Assembly: GCA_021850605.1 (NCBI GenBank)
Contig: JAJZLQ010000036.1
Span: 1 to 63,163, forward strand
Length of the DNA stretch: 63,163 bases
Source of the DNA: Actinomycetes bacterium
GTDB lineage: Bacteria; Actinomycetota; Acidimicrobiia; Acidimicrobiales; Acidimicrobiaceae
Direction: 5' to 3'
The translations under genes were made by a program, and so were the position numbers. Every line of letters begins with the position of its first letter. Position 1 is the stretch's first letter. The notes below the pieces were generated by a model, which was not told the DNA's origin, did not search any database, and saw nothing but the letters and a program-made list of their open reading frames with translations. Shown in pieces: positions 33,505 to 42,658 of this stretch.

Positions 33505-33993
33505 GTGCCTACTTTCGATGTCGTCTCAGAGGTCAACCTCCAGGAAGTTCGGAACGCCGTTGACCAGGCAAACCGCGAAGCTTCGACCCGCTTCGACTTC
33601 AAGGACACCGACTCCAAGATCGAGTTCACCGATAAGGAGCTCCACCTCTCCTCAGCCTCGGAGGACCGGCTGCGGGCCCTGGTGTTGGTCCTGGAAGAGA
33701 AGCTGGTCAAGCGAGGTGTATCACTCAAGTCGCTCGAGCGCGGCCAGGTGGTCGAAGGCTCGCGCGGCTCGGCCCGCCAGACCATCAAGCTCGTTGCCGG
33801 CATCTCCACCGAGAAGGGCAAGGCGATCAACAAGTTGATCAAGGAGCTGAACCTGAAGGGTGTCACCGGGTCGATCCAGGGCGACGCTGTGCGGGTCTCG
33901 GGCAAGAAGCGCGACGACCTGCAGACAGCGATCCAGAAGCTCAAAGAAGCCGACTTCGGCATCCCTCTTCAGTTCAACAACTTCCGGGACTGA
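33505..33993 (+). CDS. YajQ-family nucleotide (cyclic-di-GMP)-binding protein
   Basis: 162 residues from the GTG at 33505 (PTFDVVSEVNLQEVRNAVDQ), the family length. Conserved segments are TRFDFKDTDSKIEFTDKELH, AGISTEKGKAINKLIKEL and VRVSGKKRDDLQTAIQKLK, forming the two ferredoxin-like folds. Xanthomonas and Pseudomonas YajQ bind cyclic-di-GMP; in other bacteria tRNA, nucleotide or phage-factor roles are proposed. A TATCCT at 33491-33496 would place transcription start at or next to the GTG, so the mRNA may be leaderless. Confidence 0.93.
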   Translation: MPTFDVVSEVNLQEVRNAVDQANREASTRFDFKDTDSKIEFTDKELHLSSASEDRLRALVLVLEEKLVKRGVSLKSLERGQVVEGSRGSARQTIKLVAGISTEKGKAINKLIKELNLKGVTGSIQGDAVRVSGKKRDDLQTAIQKLKEADFGIPLQFNNFRD

Positions 33994-34304
33994 GCGAACC
34001 GCGCGACTTGCGGGGTGGAGGCGGCCACTTCGGCCTCCACCCCGCAAGTCGGCAGGCGCAGCATTACCTCTGGGCTTCCACTGCAGCCTGCGATGGCTGA
34101 ACATGGCCGTCATCGTGCGCCCAAGGAAGGGCATGCGCCGGAGTGACAGCACCAACGCGGCCCATTGCGCGATCCTCCACTCAGGTCGGTCGGCGTCGGC
34201 GGCCGCACGGTCTTGGGTGGGCAGAATTCATCGAGAGTCTTTTTCAGTCGCTCCCTGAAAACAGGAGAAACTGGACACCCGGCCCGGGACAGACGCCTCT
34301 GCGC
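33994..34304. other. yajQ-HAD phosphatase intergenic region with strong hairpin
   Basis: A perfect 18-bp inverted repeat (34005-34022 and 34033-34050, ten-base spacer) follows the yajQ stop by 11 bases and probably ends both convergent transcripts, although no T tract is present. The other ~250 bases show no gene, tRNA or further structure that I can support. Confidence 0.55.
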
Positions 34305-34871
34305 TCAGTAATAGCCGGAGTGCATGTACACGCAAGGAATCCCTTCGGCCTGGAACATCTCCACGTTACGCACGTCGTCCTCGAAGGCGAGTACGGGGCT
34401 GAGGCCCGCCTGGCGCATCCTCGCGGTCTCACGTGCCTTGAAGTGTCGCGCAGCCGCGTAGTCACCGTAGTCACGCATTATCAGCAGATCCCAGCGCAGC
34501 TGGTAACGATTCAGCCAGCCGATGGTCAGCTCCATCACCGAAACGGGCCGCCCGGTCAGCAGAACTACCGGGTAGCGACGGTCGATCACCTGGAGCAGCC
34601 TGGCAGCCTCCTCGATAAGCGGATCCTCGTGGCATTTCTCAAAGAAGGCATCCCAATCCGGGCGCACGCCTTTCAGGAAATGCTGCCGTGCGGAAGCGTC
34701 GGCAAGGACGCCGTCGATGTCAAAGATCACCACTTCGCCCCGTGGTACCCCGCCCTCACGGCTCGCCCAGTTGGAGTGGGAAGCTCTCAGCCTTTCAGCC
34801 AATTCGCCCTTCTCTCGCCACCACGAGCCCCGCCCGGGGCCCCGGCCTTCGATTAGCTTATAGGTGGGCAT
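34305..34871 (-). CDS. HAD-superfamily phosphatase, PNKP 3'-phosphatase-like
   Basis: A cytosolic HAD hydrolase: motif I FDIDGVLAD (Asp nucleophile plus acid/base), motif II LLTGRP and motif IV FEDDVRNVEMF. The order and the segment LLIMRDYGDYAAARHFK resemble the 3'-phosphatase half of T4 polynucleotide kinase-phosphatase and its stand-alone relatives. No kinase half is present. The start is uncertain: ATG at 34871 gives 188 residues; GTG at 34733 begins right at VVIFDIDG and would leave room for divergent promoters. The substrate is unknown. Confidence 0.8.
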   Translation of the reverse strand: MPTYKLIEGRGPGRGSWWREKGELAERLRASHSNWASREGGVPRGEVVIFDIDGVLADASARQHFLKGVRPDWDAFFEKCHEDPLIEEAARLLQVIDRRYPVVLLTGRPVSVMELTIGWLNRYQLRWDLLIMRDYGDYAAARHFKARETARMRQAGLSPVLAFEDDVRNVEMFQAEGIPCVYMHSGYY

Positions 34872-34908
34872 CACCGGGGCAAGTGATCGGAAAGGCAGCC
34901 TGAGCGGA

Positions 34909-37900
34909 ATGGTAGAGCCGGGTCCGGCCACAAACGGGCGGATGGTGCCGGTGGATCCTGTCAACTTCGACGACCAGCCGGCCTGCCCCCACGAGGCATC
35001 GATCGAAGTACCCATAGGCCACCGGGTCATCGTGGCGTCGGAGCTCTTCATCGGCCGCTTCTCGGGAGCGCCGCGACCGGAGCTCGAGCGCTTTGCCGCC
35101 TATTTGCGCACCATCGAGGGACCCGGTTTGTTGATTGTGGCCGGCAACCTGCTGGACCTGCTCTACCCACGCAGGCGGTCTTCCATATCCGACCTTGTCA
35201 CGGAGCACAAGTACTTCTTCGACGAGCTAAGGCACCTGGTGGAGGAACGGGGTTTCCACCTTTGCGTGATACCCGGGAGCCGCGATGCAGCTCTGGCATG
35301 GGACAGCGAGCTACGGCGCAGCGTGGCCGAAGCCACCGGCGCTCGCTTCGCCCTGAAGTTCCGTCTGCGAGTCACGACAACTACCGGCCATCGGGATGTC
35401 ATGGTCACCTGCGGCCGCGAGCTGGATGAGCGCAGCGCGCCGATCGACCCATACTCACCCTCCGACACCCCCTTCGTCCACCACCTGGTGGGCGAGATAA
35501 TCCCGAACATCGCCTCCAAGGCGCCATGGCTCGAGGGAATCGACCTGGCAATCGACTCCGGAGCCATATCCCGCTTCGTCGGCTCGCGCCTCTTTTACCG
35601 CCGCGCTATGCGCTACCTTCCACTGGTGATCGTGCCGCTGCTGGCCGCGTTCCTGGTGAAGCTGCCATTCATCCTGGCCTTGCCCCCGCTCTCCCGGCTG
35701 AGGGCGGGCGTCTTCCACGTCGCCCCCCTGTTGCAGATAGCGGGGATAGCGACGGTGGTCGACGCGCTCGTAATCCTGATACTGGCCACTTGGGTGGCGC
35801 GACGCATCTACGCCGGCCTGGTCGAGGACTTGAAGCCGAGCGTCGGGGGTGCGGCAGGCATCAACATTGCCGCGCGGGTGGCAGCCATGGAGGAGTTGGA
35901 AAACGGCTGCGTAGGGGTGATCACCGGCAACAGCCCGCTCGCTGAGCTCGCCGACATGGCCAACGGCTTCTTCGCCGTCTGCGGTTCCATCAGCAGCGGC
36001 TACCGGGAGAAGGTCGCACGGCTGGGACTGCCCAGCGTCTTCGTTCCCGTACGCCAGTGCACCTGGGTCGAGCTGCAGCCCGGAGCAAAGATGCGGGTGC
36101 GCCTCTACTCGCACAGCGAGGAACGCTCGGCCGAAACCCTCGTCGAGCGAGCCTTCACGCTAGGAACCATCGATCGTACGCATGGTTTGCGCATCCTCGC
36201 CTCCTACCCGGACGGGCAGGATTTCTCCGAGCCCGACGACCGGCCCGGGCGCTACCAGAGAGCAAGACGTGTGGCCGCCGCGGCGGTGTTCATGGTTGGC
36301 TTCATCGACCTGGTCTCCGCGCTCACACCACCTTTGCGCGGACGCTTGGTCTTCCTGCAGGAATTCCTGCCCATCTCCGTGAGCGAGACGGCCAACGCAC
36401 TCACGGCCATGGGGGCGGTCGGACTGCTCGCACTCGCAAGCGGCCTCCGGCGTGGCCAGCGCATCGCCTACCTTCTCACCGTGGTGCTAACCGGAGTCTC
36501 GGTGGCAACGAACCTGCTCAAGGGTGGCGATATCGAAGAGTCAACACTGCTCGTAATCGTACTCATCTACCTGATCGCCAATCGAACCGCCTTCACTGCG
36601 CCCACCGACCGCACTCCCTTTGCGCGCGGCCTGCTGCGCATTCCCATTGGATGGGTGCTGATCCTCATCGCCGGGACCATCACCCTCCAGCTCGACCTGC
36701 TCATCTTTGAGCGCAACAGCGGCGTGAGCCTGGGCACGAGCTTCATGGCGGTCCTGGAGCGGATGGTCGGCATAAGCAGCATCACACTTCCCTCGGTCAT
36801 CGACGACTTCCTCACCCCGGCACTGGGGTACTCCTCGCTATTGCTCTTCGCGCTGCTGATCTTCCGAGCATTCCGCCCGGTTGTGGAGGCGGGAATCGGC
36901 AGGATCCACCTACCCGGCCGGACGAGCCTCTCCCCGGCAGAGGTGGTCAGGCGCTACTCCTCCTCAACCCTGGACTACTTCGCTCTCCGTGATGACAAGA
37001 GCTTCTACGTCGCCTACGACACCGTCATCGCCTATGCGGTCATCGGCAGTGTCGCGCTGGTCTCGCCGGACCCAATCGGCCCGGAGGCCACTGCGCGCCA
37101 GGCCTGGAAGGAGTTCATGAACTTCGCCTCCTCCAAGGGCTGGGCGTTGAGCGTGCTGGGCGCGGGCGAGAAGTGGCTCCCGGTGTATGCGGCCGACGGC
37201 CTGCACTCCATGTACATCGGGGACGAGGCGGTGGTGGAGGTGGCCGGCTTCCGGCTGGACGGCAAGCGCAACAAGAGCCTGCGCCAGGCCGTGAATCGTA
37301 TGCGCAACTACGGCTACAGCATCCAGTTTCTGGATCCCACCACGGTGGAAGAGCCGCTGCGCTCCGAGCTGCTCGAGGTGCTGGGCCGCAGCCGACGCGG
37401 TGGCGTGGAGCGCGGCTTTTCCATGACGCTCGGCCGCTTTCTCGACCCTAAGGACACCGGGTTGATGCTGACGGTCTGCTACGGGCCCGACGGCCACGTG
37501 GTGGGCTTTTGCCAGTGGGTACCGGCCCCGGGCATCAAAGGCTTCTCGCTGGACCTCATGCGCCGCGACATGGGGGATCACCCCAACGGCATGACGGACC
37601 TAATGGTGGTTGCAACCATCGACCACCTTCGCGAGACCGGCTACTCCGCGCTCAGCCTCAACTTTGCGACCATGCGCGCAGTGATCGCCGGCGAGGCTGA
37701 GGAGAACGTACAGGCCCGGCTCGAGCGCTGGTTCCTCCGCCGGCTCTCCGACACCATGCAGATCGAGAGCCTGTGGCGCTTCAACTCCAAGTTCAATCCG
37801 ACCTGGCTTCCCCGCTACCTGGTCTTCGACACGCCGGAGAACCTGGCGCAGGTCGCCATGGCCATCGCCCGCGCCGAGTCATTCTGGGAGCTTCCGGTGA

Positions 37901-37929
37901 TCGGCAAGTTCCTGGTGCCAAAGAGCTGA
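34909..37929 (+). CDS. Degenerate metallophosphoesterase fused to MprF/LysX-type phosphatidylglycerol aminoacyltransferase
   Basis: About 1006 residues from this ATG (the frame is open from a GTG at 34864; numbering here is from that GTG). Residues ~52-400 follow a calcineurin-type phosphoesterase pattern, but the metal ligands are altered: VIVASELFIG at 55-64 (normally SDLHLG), VAGNLLD at 92-98 (normally AGDxxD), IPGSRD at 136-141 (normally GNHD) and ITGNSP at 353-358 (normally GHTH). Membrane segments lie within this part (~251-312) and at ~470-670. Residues ~690-1015 are an MprF-type DUF2156 synthase domain (RYSSSTLDYFALRDDKSFYV, GFRLDGKRNKSLRQAVNRM). It probably makes aminoacyl-lipids; the N-part is likely a pseudo-enzyme. 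Confidence 0.8.
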   Translation: MVEPGPATNGRMVPVDPVNFDDQPACPHEASIEVPIGHRVIVASELFIGRFSGAPRPELERFAAYLRTIEGPGLLIVAGNLLDLLYPRRRSSISDLVTEHKYFFDELRHLVEERGFHLCVIPGSRDAALAWDSELRRSVAEATGARFALKFRLRVTTTTGHRDVMVTCGRELDERSAPIDPYSPSDTPFVHHLVGEIIPNIASKAPWLEGIDLAIDSGAISRFVGSRLFYRRAMRYLPLVIVPLLAAFLVKLPFILALPPLSRLRAGVFHVAPLLQIAGIATVVDALVILILATWVARRIYAGLVEDLKPSVGGAAGINIAARVAAMEELENGCVGVITGNSPLAELADMANGFFAVCGSISSGYREKVARLGLPSVFVPVRQCTWVELQPGAKMRVRLYSHSEERSAETLVERAFTLGTIDRTHGLRILASYPDGQDFSEPDDRPGRYQRARRVAAAAVFMVGFIDLVSALTPPLRGRLVFLQEFLPISVSETANALTAMGAVGLLALASGLRRGQRIAYLLTVVLTGVSVATNLLKGGDIEESTLLVIVLIYLIANRTAFTAPTDRTPFARGLLRIPIGWVLILIAGTITLQLDLLIFERNSGVSLGTSFMAVLERMVGISSITLPSVIDDFLTPALGYSSLLLFALLIFRAFRPVVEAGIGRIHLPGRTSLSPAEVVRRYSSSTLDYFALRDDKSFYVAYDTVIAYAVIGSVALVSPDPIGPEATARQAWKEFMNFASSKGWALSVLGAGEKWLPVYAADGLHSMYIGDEAVVEVAGFRLDGKRNKSLRQAVNRMRNYGYSIQFLDPTTVEEPLRSELLEVLGRSRRGGVERGFSMTLGRFLDPKDTGLMLTVCYGPDGHVVGFCQWVPAPGIKGFSLDLMRRDMGDHPNGMTDLMVVATIDHLRETGYSALSLNFATMRAVIAGEAEENVQARLERWFLRRLSDTMQIESLWRFNSKFNPTWLPRYLVFDTPENLAQVAMAIARAESFWELPVIGKFLVPKS

Positions 37930-37952
37930 GAGGCGACTTCGGCCACTTTGGT

Positions 37953-39539
37953 TCAGCCTGCCGCCTTCCTCGCGGATTCAAGCGCGGCAAAGAGCGGCTT
38001 CTGCCGCGAATATATCTTTGAGAACACCCGGTAGTTCGCCGTGTACACCCTCGACAGCGAGGCATTGGGCACAAATGTTTTCCCCACCTCTACCGCTCGG
38101 CGCGCCACCTCGGCGCCGATCATCCCAGTGCCGACCATTGCCACCAGCGCCGCCCCCCTCAGGTTGGCGAAGATGGGCTCCTCCACCCTCTCCACGGTGA
38201 GGTCGAGGACGTCGGCATGTATCTGACACCAGAGGTCGGAGGTGGCTCCCCCGCCCAGGATCCGCAGGGAGGTCGGCTCGGCGCGGAGGAACCGGCGCAC
38301 GGACTCGTAGAGCCAGCGGTTCGAATAGGCCACCCCCTCGAGCACCGAGCGCACCATCTCGGCACGTGTGGTGGCCAGAGAGATCCCCAGGAAGCCGGCC
38401 CGGGCGTTTCGATCGTCGACCGGCGAGCGCTCCCCGGCCAGCCAGGGGGTGAAGATCACCCCGCCGCAGCCGGGAACCGCGGTCGCCGCAAGTTGGTCAA
38501 GCTCCGCAAACGACGGCGAGAAGCCACCTGGACCGAGCATGTCGCCTGGGGCCACCAAGGAGCTGCGCAGCCAGTCGAGGCATTCCCCCGCGGTCTCGTG
38601 ATTGTCGGCTATGAAGTACTCTCCTGCGGCGATACCGGGTACCGTGGCGACCGAGTGGAGCACATCGGTCTTCTTCCTTGCCACGGGCGCCGAGATCCAC
38701 GAGGTGGTGGAGAGGCACAGGTGCACCTCGCCGATCCGGGTCGCACCGGAGCCCATCACTGCGGTGTGCAGATCCGGAAGCCCGGTAACCACCCGGGCTT
38801 CGCCCGAGATGCCCATTGCCACGGCGACCTCCGGTCGGATGGTGCCCACCATTGATCCCGCGGGGACCAGCGGCGGAAGCTTTGCGGCGGGGATGCCGGC
38901 CATCCCGATCAATTCGGCGTCATACTCCAGTGCTCCCGGGACACGGTTGTCGGTGAGCCAGGCCGCGGTCATGGAGGCCGCCGTTGCCGTCACCTTGCCG
39001 GTGATGCGCATGGTCAGAAAGTCCACTGGTTCCAAGTACCAGCGCGCCTTGCTCGCGACACCGGGCTCCTCCGACTCGAGGTAGAGGATGTGGCCGATTG
39101 GGTCCGCCCCGTAGCGCGAGGGTGCGCCGCCGCTCTTTCTTATGAAGCGCAGCGCCCTGGCGGCGTTGTAGCCGGCGGCCCTTCCGCCGATACGGGCGGC
39201 GGAGAGGGCGCCGCCACGCGTATCCATCCAAAGGAGGCATTCCCCCACCACGTTCCCGTCCGCGTCCACCGGAACGGTGGAGGCCCACTGGCCGGTACAT
39301 GCGATTGCCCGGACCTCCGGGCCGAGCCCGGTCTGCTGGGTCAGCGAAGCGGCCATGGAGACGACGGCCTTCCACCAACCCTCCGCATCCTGGGTTGCCG
39401 CACCTCCTGGGCCGTAGGCGCTTGGGACCTCGGCGGTGGCGGAGCGGACGAGGCGACCACCGCTGTCGAAGATCCCCACCTTCAGCCCACCCGTGCCCAG
39501 GTCGATGGCGAGTGCCGCGCCTCCTTGGGCGATCGTCAT
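37953..39539 (-). CDS. FGGY-family carbohydrate kinase (xylulokinase-like)
   Basis: 528 residues from the ATG at 39539 (MTIAQGGAALAIDLGTGGLK); the frame extends upstream without homology. Two actin-like domains: the phosphate-1 loop DLGTGGLK with Asp13, the domain junction around VVTGLPDLHTAVMGSGATR, and the adenosine motif RILGGGATSDLWCQIHAD. The xylulokinase MHG substrate motif is replaced by CTGQWAST, and the catalytic-loop region differs (GLPDLH instead of GxxDN), so the substrate is probably not xylulose. Its start overlaps the upstream lyase stop by four bases (ATGA), so the pair is translationally coupled. Confidence 0.85.
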   Translation of the reverse strand: MTIAQGGAALAIDLGTGGLKVGIFDSGGRLVRSATAEVPSAYGPGGAATQDAEGWWKAVVSMAASLTQQTGLGPEVRAIACTGQWASTVPVDADGNVVGECLLWMDTRGGALSAARIGGRAAGYNAARALRFIRKSGGAPSRYGADPIGHILYLESEEPGVASKARWYLEPVDFLTMRITGKVTATAASMTAAWLTDNRVPGALEYDAELIGMAGIPAAKLPPLVPAGSMVGTIRPEVAVAMGISGEARVVTGLPDLHTAVMGSGATRIGEVHLCLSTTSWISAPVARKKTDVLHSVATVPGIAAGEYFIADNHETAGECLDWLRSSLVAPGDMLGPGGFSPSFAELDQLAATAVPGCGGVIFTPWLAGERSPVDDRNARAGFLGISLATTRAEMVRSVLEGVAYSNRWLYESVRRFLRAEPTSLRILGGGATSDLWCQIHADVLDLTVERVEEPIFANLRGAALVAMVGTGMIGAEVARRAVEVGKTFVPNASLSRVYTANYRVFSKIYSRQKPLFAALESARKAAG

Positions 39540-40957
39540 GCGTCTCCTCCGGGGCTCGGCTCGTAGTAGGCGTCCAGCGCACCGGAGAGGAGGCCGTCCA
39601 CCGCCTGGTTTCCCTCGGCTGTGCCGGCCAGGCCGTAGAGTGCTCCACTCGATGCCGCGCCGTGCCCTGGCTCGCGCGCATAGTCCACCGCGTGGAACAG
39701 GTCGTCGAGGAACGATTCGACGACCCCCGGATAGGTGTTCGGCCGGGTTACGCAGAAGTGCAGGCCGGGCGGGAGCTGCAGGCCGTTCATTCGCCAACCT
39801 TGGGCGGCAAGGTAATCATTGGCCAGGAAGATGTCGAACTCGTCGGAACCGAAGGCGGCAAGGAAGGTCGGCTCCCCGTAGAGCCGCAGGCCATCCTGGG
39901 AGCGAATCCCGGCGATGAGCTTGTCGGCGGTGGAGAAGATCGCGTCCGCAATTCGGGTGTACCCCTCTGCCCCCAGCGAGACCATCGCCGCCCAGGTGGC
40001 GGCGATCAGACCTCCGGAGCGCGAGCCGGCCATGCCCGGGGAGAGGTAGAGGCCGCCCGGCCAGTCGGGATAGGTGAAGTACTGGCGCCGTCGCAGGTCG
40101 CGGCTGGCGTACATCAGCACCGAGGTTCCTTTGAGGGCGTACCCGTACTTGTGGGTGTCGGCGGAGATGGAGGTCACCCCGTCGACGGTGAAGTCGAAGG
40201 CGGGGATGTCCCGGCCGAGCATTCGTCCAAAGGGTAGAAGAAAGCCGCCCAGGCAGCCGTCTACGTGCAATCCGATCTCGTGGCGCAGCGCCATCTGCCC
40301 AAGCTCGGCTATGGGATCCACCAGCCCGTAGGGATAGCTCCCAGCCGATCCGAAGAGGGCGATGGTATTGGCGGTGATGTGGCTCTTGACCCAGTCCAGG
40401 TCCACCAGGAAGTCCGGGCCGAGCGGCGCGCGCAGGACCTTGACGCCGAAGTAGTGTCCGCCCTTGTCGATGGCTACATGCGCGGAGTTGGGGATGATCA
40501 CCTCCGGCTCGGTGATCCCCTTCTCGTCCCGCGCCCACTCGCGATAGGCGAAGAGCGCCGACATCAGGGACTCGCTGCCGCCCGAGGTGAGGACACCGCA
40601 CGCCTCGCCGTTCTTGCTCGAGCCTCCCATCAGGCCGAGCGTCATGGAGACGATCTCCCCCTCGAGCTTGGTGGCGCTGGGATACATGTCCCGCTGGAGC
40701 ACGTTGGCATGGGCAAACTGCTCGAAGACGCGCGAGAGGAACCGATAGTGCTCGTGGTCGCCGGAGTAGATCGACCCCGAGCACTTGCCTTCGTCGCCGA
40801 TCTTGTCCTCCGACCGGGCCATCTCGGAGATCACCGAGATGATCTCTTCGCGTGCCACCCCCTGATAAGGAATGGATCGGTAGGTCTCGTAGCGATTGCG
40901 GTAGGGGTAGAAATAGTCCTCCAGCGAACCCGCGCCCTGACTCTCTGAATCAGCCAC
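39536..40957 (-). CDS. PLP-dependent group II decarboxylase-fold enzyme, sphingosine-1-phosphate lyase-like
   Basis: 473 residues, fold-type I. The Schiff-base lysine is K270 in SISADTHKYGYALKGTS, the arrangement seen in sphingosine-1-phosphate lyases (SADTHKYGYAPKG). Supporting segments are GKCSGSIYSGD near residue 58, ANVLQRDMYPSATKLEGEIV near 84, the cofactor segments LTSGGSESLMSA and LHVDGCLGGFLLPF. There is no membrane anchor, unlike the eukaryotic lyase. Known relatives split phosphorylated amino-alcohols or decarboxylate amino acids. It sits between an APC permease and a sugar-type kinase, which suggests substrate import, phosphorylation and cleavage. The exact substrate is unknown. 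Confidence 0.85.
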   Translation of the reverse strand: MADSESQGAGSLEDYFYPYRNRYETYRSIPYQGVAREEIISVISEMARSEDKIGDEGKCSGSIYSGDHEHYRFLSRVFEQFAHANVLQRDMYPSATKLEGEIVSMTLGLMGGSSKNGEACGVLTSGGSESLMSALFAYREWARDEKGITEPEVIIPNSAHVAIDKGGHYFGVKVLRAPLGPDFLVDLDWVKSHITANTIALFGSAGSYPYGLVDPIAELGQMALRHEIGLHVDGCLGGFLLPFGRMLGRDIPAFDFTVDGVTSISADTHKYGYALKGTSVLMYASRDLRRRQYFTYPDWPGGLYLSPGMAGSRSGGLIAATWAAMVSLGAEGYTRIADAIFSTADKLIAGIRSQDGLRLYGEPTFLAAFGSDEFDIFLANDYLAAQGWRMNGLQLPPGLHFCVTRPNTYPGVVESFLDDLFHAVDYAREPGHGAASSGALYGLAGTAEGNQAVDGLLSGALDAYYEPSPGGDA

Positions 40958-41038
40958 TTGTACAAGCCTCCTTGTGCGTCGCCCTCCGCGGGCTCGATGC
41001 CTCGCTCCATCCTCTGCCAGACGGGTGCCCGGCGCCGG

Positions 41039-42520
41039 TCAATCCTCCGCGTAGCTCTCGATCGACGCCACGCCGGCGGCACCGGATGCGAGGCGGCGGC
41101 GCAAGGCGAGGAAGTACCACAGAGAGGCGAGCACCAGGCTGACCAGAACGATCCCGTCCGAGAGGCGGAAGGCGGAGGGAAGGGAGAGGGAAAGGATCGC
41201 CGCCGCGGACCAGGCCAGGACCAGGCCGATCACCGGCTTTGCAAAGCGGCCGAGCGTGAACGCACCCGGAATGGCGTCAAGCGCCCCTCGCTTGAATGCG
41301 TAGGCCACCGTTATCAGGAAGTAGATGATGAAGGGGATGATCGCCGTGGCGCCGACCAGGGTGTCAAAGCTATTGGACTGCAGATACCCGAAGATGGTGA
41401 AGAGGATGTCGATCACGCCGAAGACAACCAGCGCGACCACCGGCGTCCTGGTGGCCGAATGGACTCGCGAGAAGAAGCGGGAGAAGGGAAGCATGTTATC
41501 CCGCGCCAGGGCGAAGACCAGTCGCCCTTGCGCCGCGGCACCCACCACGCCGATCGAGAACATCGAGAAGACCACGAAGGCGATGAATATCTTCACCAAC
41601 CAGCTCGGCAACCAGTACTTGGCTATGACCAGGAGTGGCAGGTTGGTTGATTCGACCGAACGGATCGAGGGGATGGCCACCGTGAAACCAATGAGGGCCA
41701 CGAAGCCCAGCACCACAGAGCCGCCTACGGCGAAGAGTACCGCCCGCGGCACGTTGCGCCTTGCGTCCAGCGCCTCCTCCGCCAAGTCAGCGGCCAGCTC
41801 GAAGCCGACCAGAGTGTACATCCCCAGGATGCCGGCCAGCACCATCGAGTACCAGACCGGGTTGTGGGCGGTACCGGAAGTATTGAGCAGTATCCCCGCG
41901 CCATAGGTGGAGGGCTTGCTGTGCGCACCCCAAAGAACCAGCAGAAGGAGACCGAAGACCACGGTTCCCACGATCTCGGTGACCACGGCAGTCGTGTTGA
42001 CCCTCGCCGCCAGTTGGACGGAGACGACGTTCAGGATGATCGGCACCAGCATGATCACCAGGGTCACCGCCAGCACAAGGTGGCCGGAGGGGTTGTCGAT
42101 CCCGAACTCGGAAAGCAGCAGTGGTGTGCCCACCAGCAGGAATATCGCGCCGCCACCCACGGTCATGTAGAGGAGGCCGAAAAACCCGACGTACCAGCCG
42201 TAGGTAGGCCCCACCAGACGCGCGCTCCACTGGTAGGCGTAACCGGCCAGCGGGATACGGGTACCAAGCTCCGCCACCACCAGCGCGACCAGCAGCTGTC
42301 CAACGCCCACCGCCAGCCATTCCCAGATACTTGCCGGTCCGAAGTTGGCCAGCGCCACCCGGTAGCTCAGGAAAATGCCTGTGGTTATCGAGATGACCGA
42401 GAAGGAGATGCCGAAGAGCGCGAAAAAGCGCAGTGTCCGCCGCAGATCCTGCTTGTAGCCAAAGTGCGTGAGGACTGCGCTTTCCGTCTCGCCGGTCGCC
42501 GACCGCTCCTGCTGATCCAT
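41039..42520 (-). CDS. APC-superfamily amino acid/amine permease
   Basis: A 493-residue permease with 12 predicted membrane segments. The N-terminal LRRTLRFFALFGISFSVISI and TTGIFLSYRVAL, and ELGTRIPLAGYAYQWSARLV, match the amino acid-choline-GABA (ACT) subfamily of proton-coupled transporters. A cytosolic loop contains LAEEALDARRNVPRAVLFAV. It is 81 bases upstream of the lyase-like gene and in the same direction, the likely first gene of the operon. The substrate would be a cationic or neutral amine or amino acid. Confidence 0.9.
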   Translation of the reverse strand: MDQQERSATGETESAVLTHFGYKQDLRRTLRFFALFGISFSVISITTGIFLSYRVALANFGPASIWEWLAVGVGQLLVALVVAELGTRIPLAGYAYQWSARLVGPTYGWYVGFFGLLYMTVGGGAIFLLVGTPLLLSEFGIDNPSGHLVLAVTLVIMLVPIILNVVSVQLAARVNTTAVVTEIVGTVVFGLLLLVLWGAHSKPSTYGAGILLNTSGTAHNPVWYSMVLAGILGMYTLVGFELAADLAEEALDARRNVPRAVLFAVGGSVVLGFVALIGFTVAIPSIRSVESTNLPLLVIAKYWLPSWLVKIFIAFVVFSMFSIGVVGAAAQGRLVFALARDNMLPFSRFFSRVHSATRTPVVALVVFGVIDILFTIFGYLQSNSFDTLVGATAIIPFIIYFLITVAYAFKRGALDAIPGAFTLGRFAKPVIGLVLAWSAAAILSLSLPSAFRLSDGIVLVSLVLASLWYFLALRRRLASGAAGVASIESYAED

Positions 42521-42658
42521 ATGGACTCCGCTCCTACCCGCCGGCTGCGCCGCGAATATGCATCCATATAAGCGCCGTGTGCGCCGCGTTGTCGGCGGAT
42601 AATCAATCCCCGACTGCGGACCCAGCTCAATAACGGCCAGGAATGACCACCTGCAGCC

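Noticed and set aside
34864-34908. GTG at 34864 as start of the MprF-fusion protein
   Set aside because: It would overlap the divergent HAD gene start and adds residues with no homology; kept only as an alternative to the ATG at 34909.
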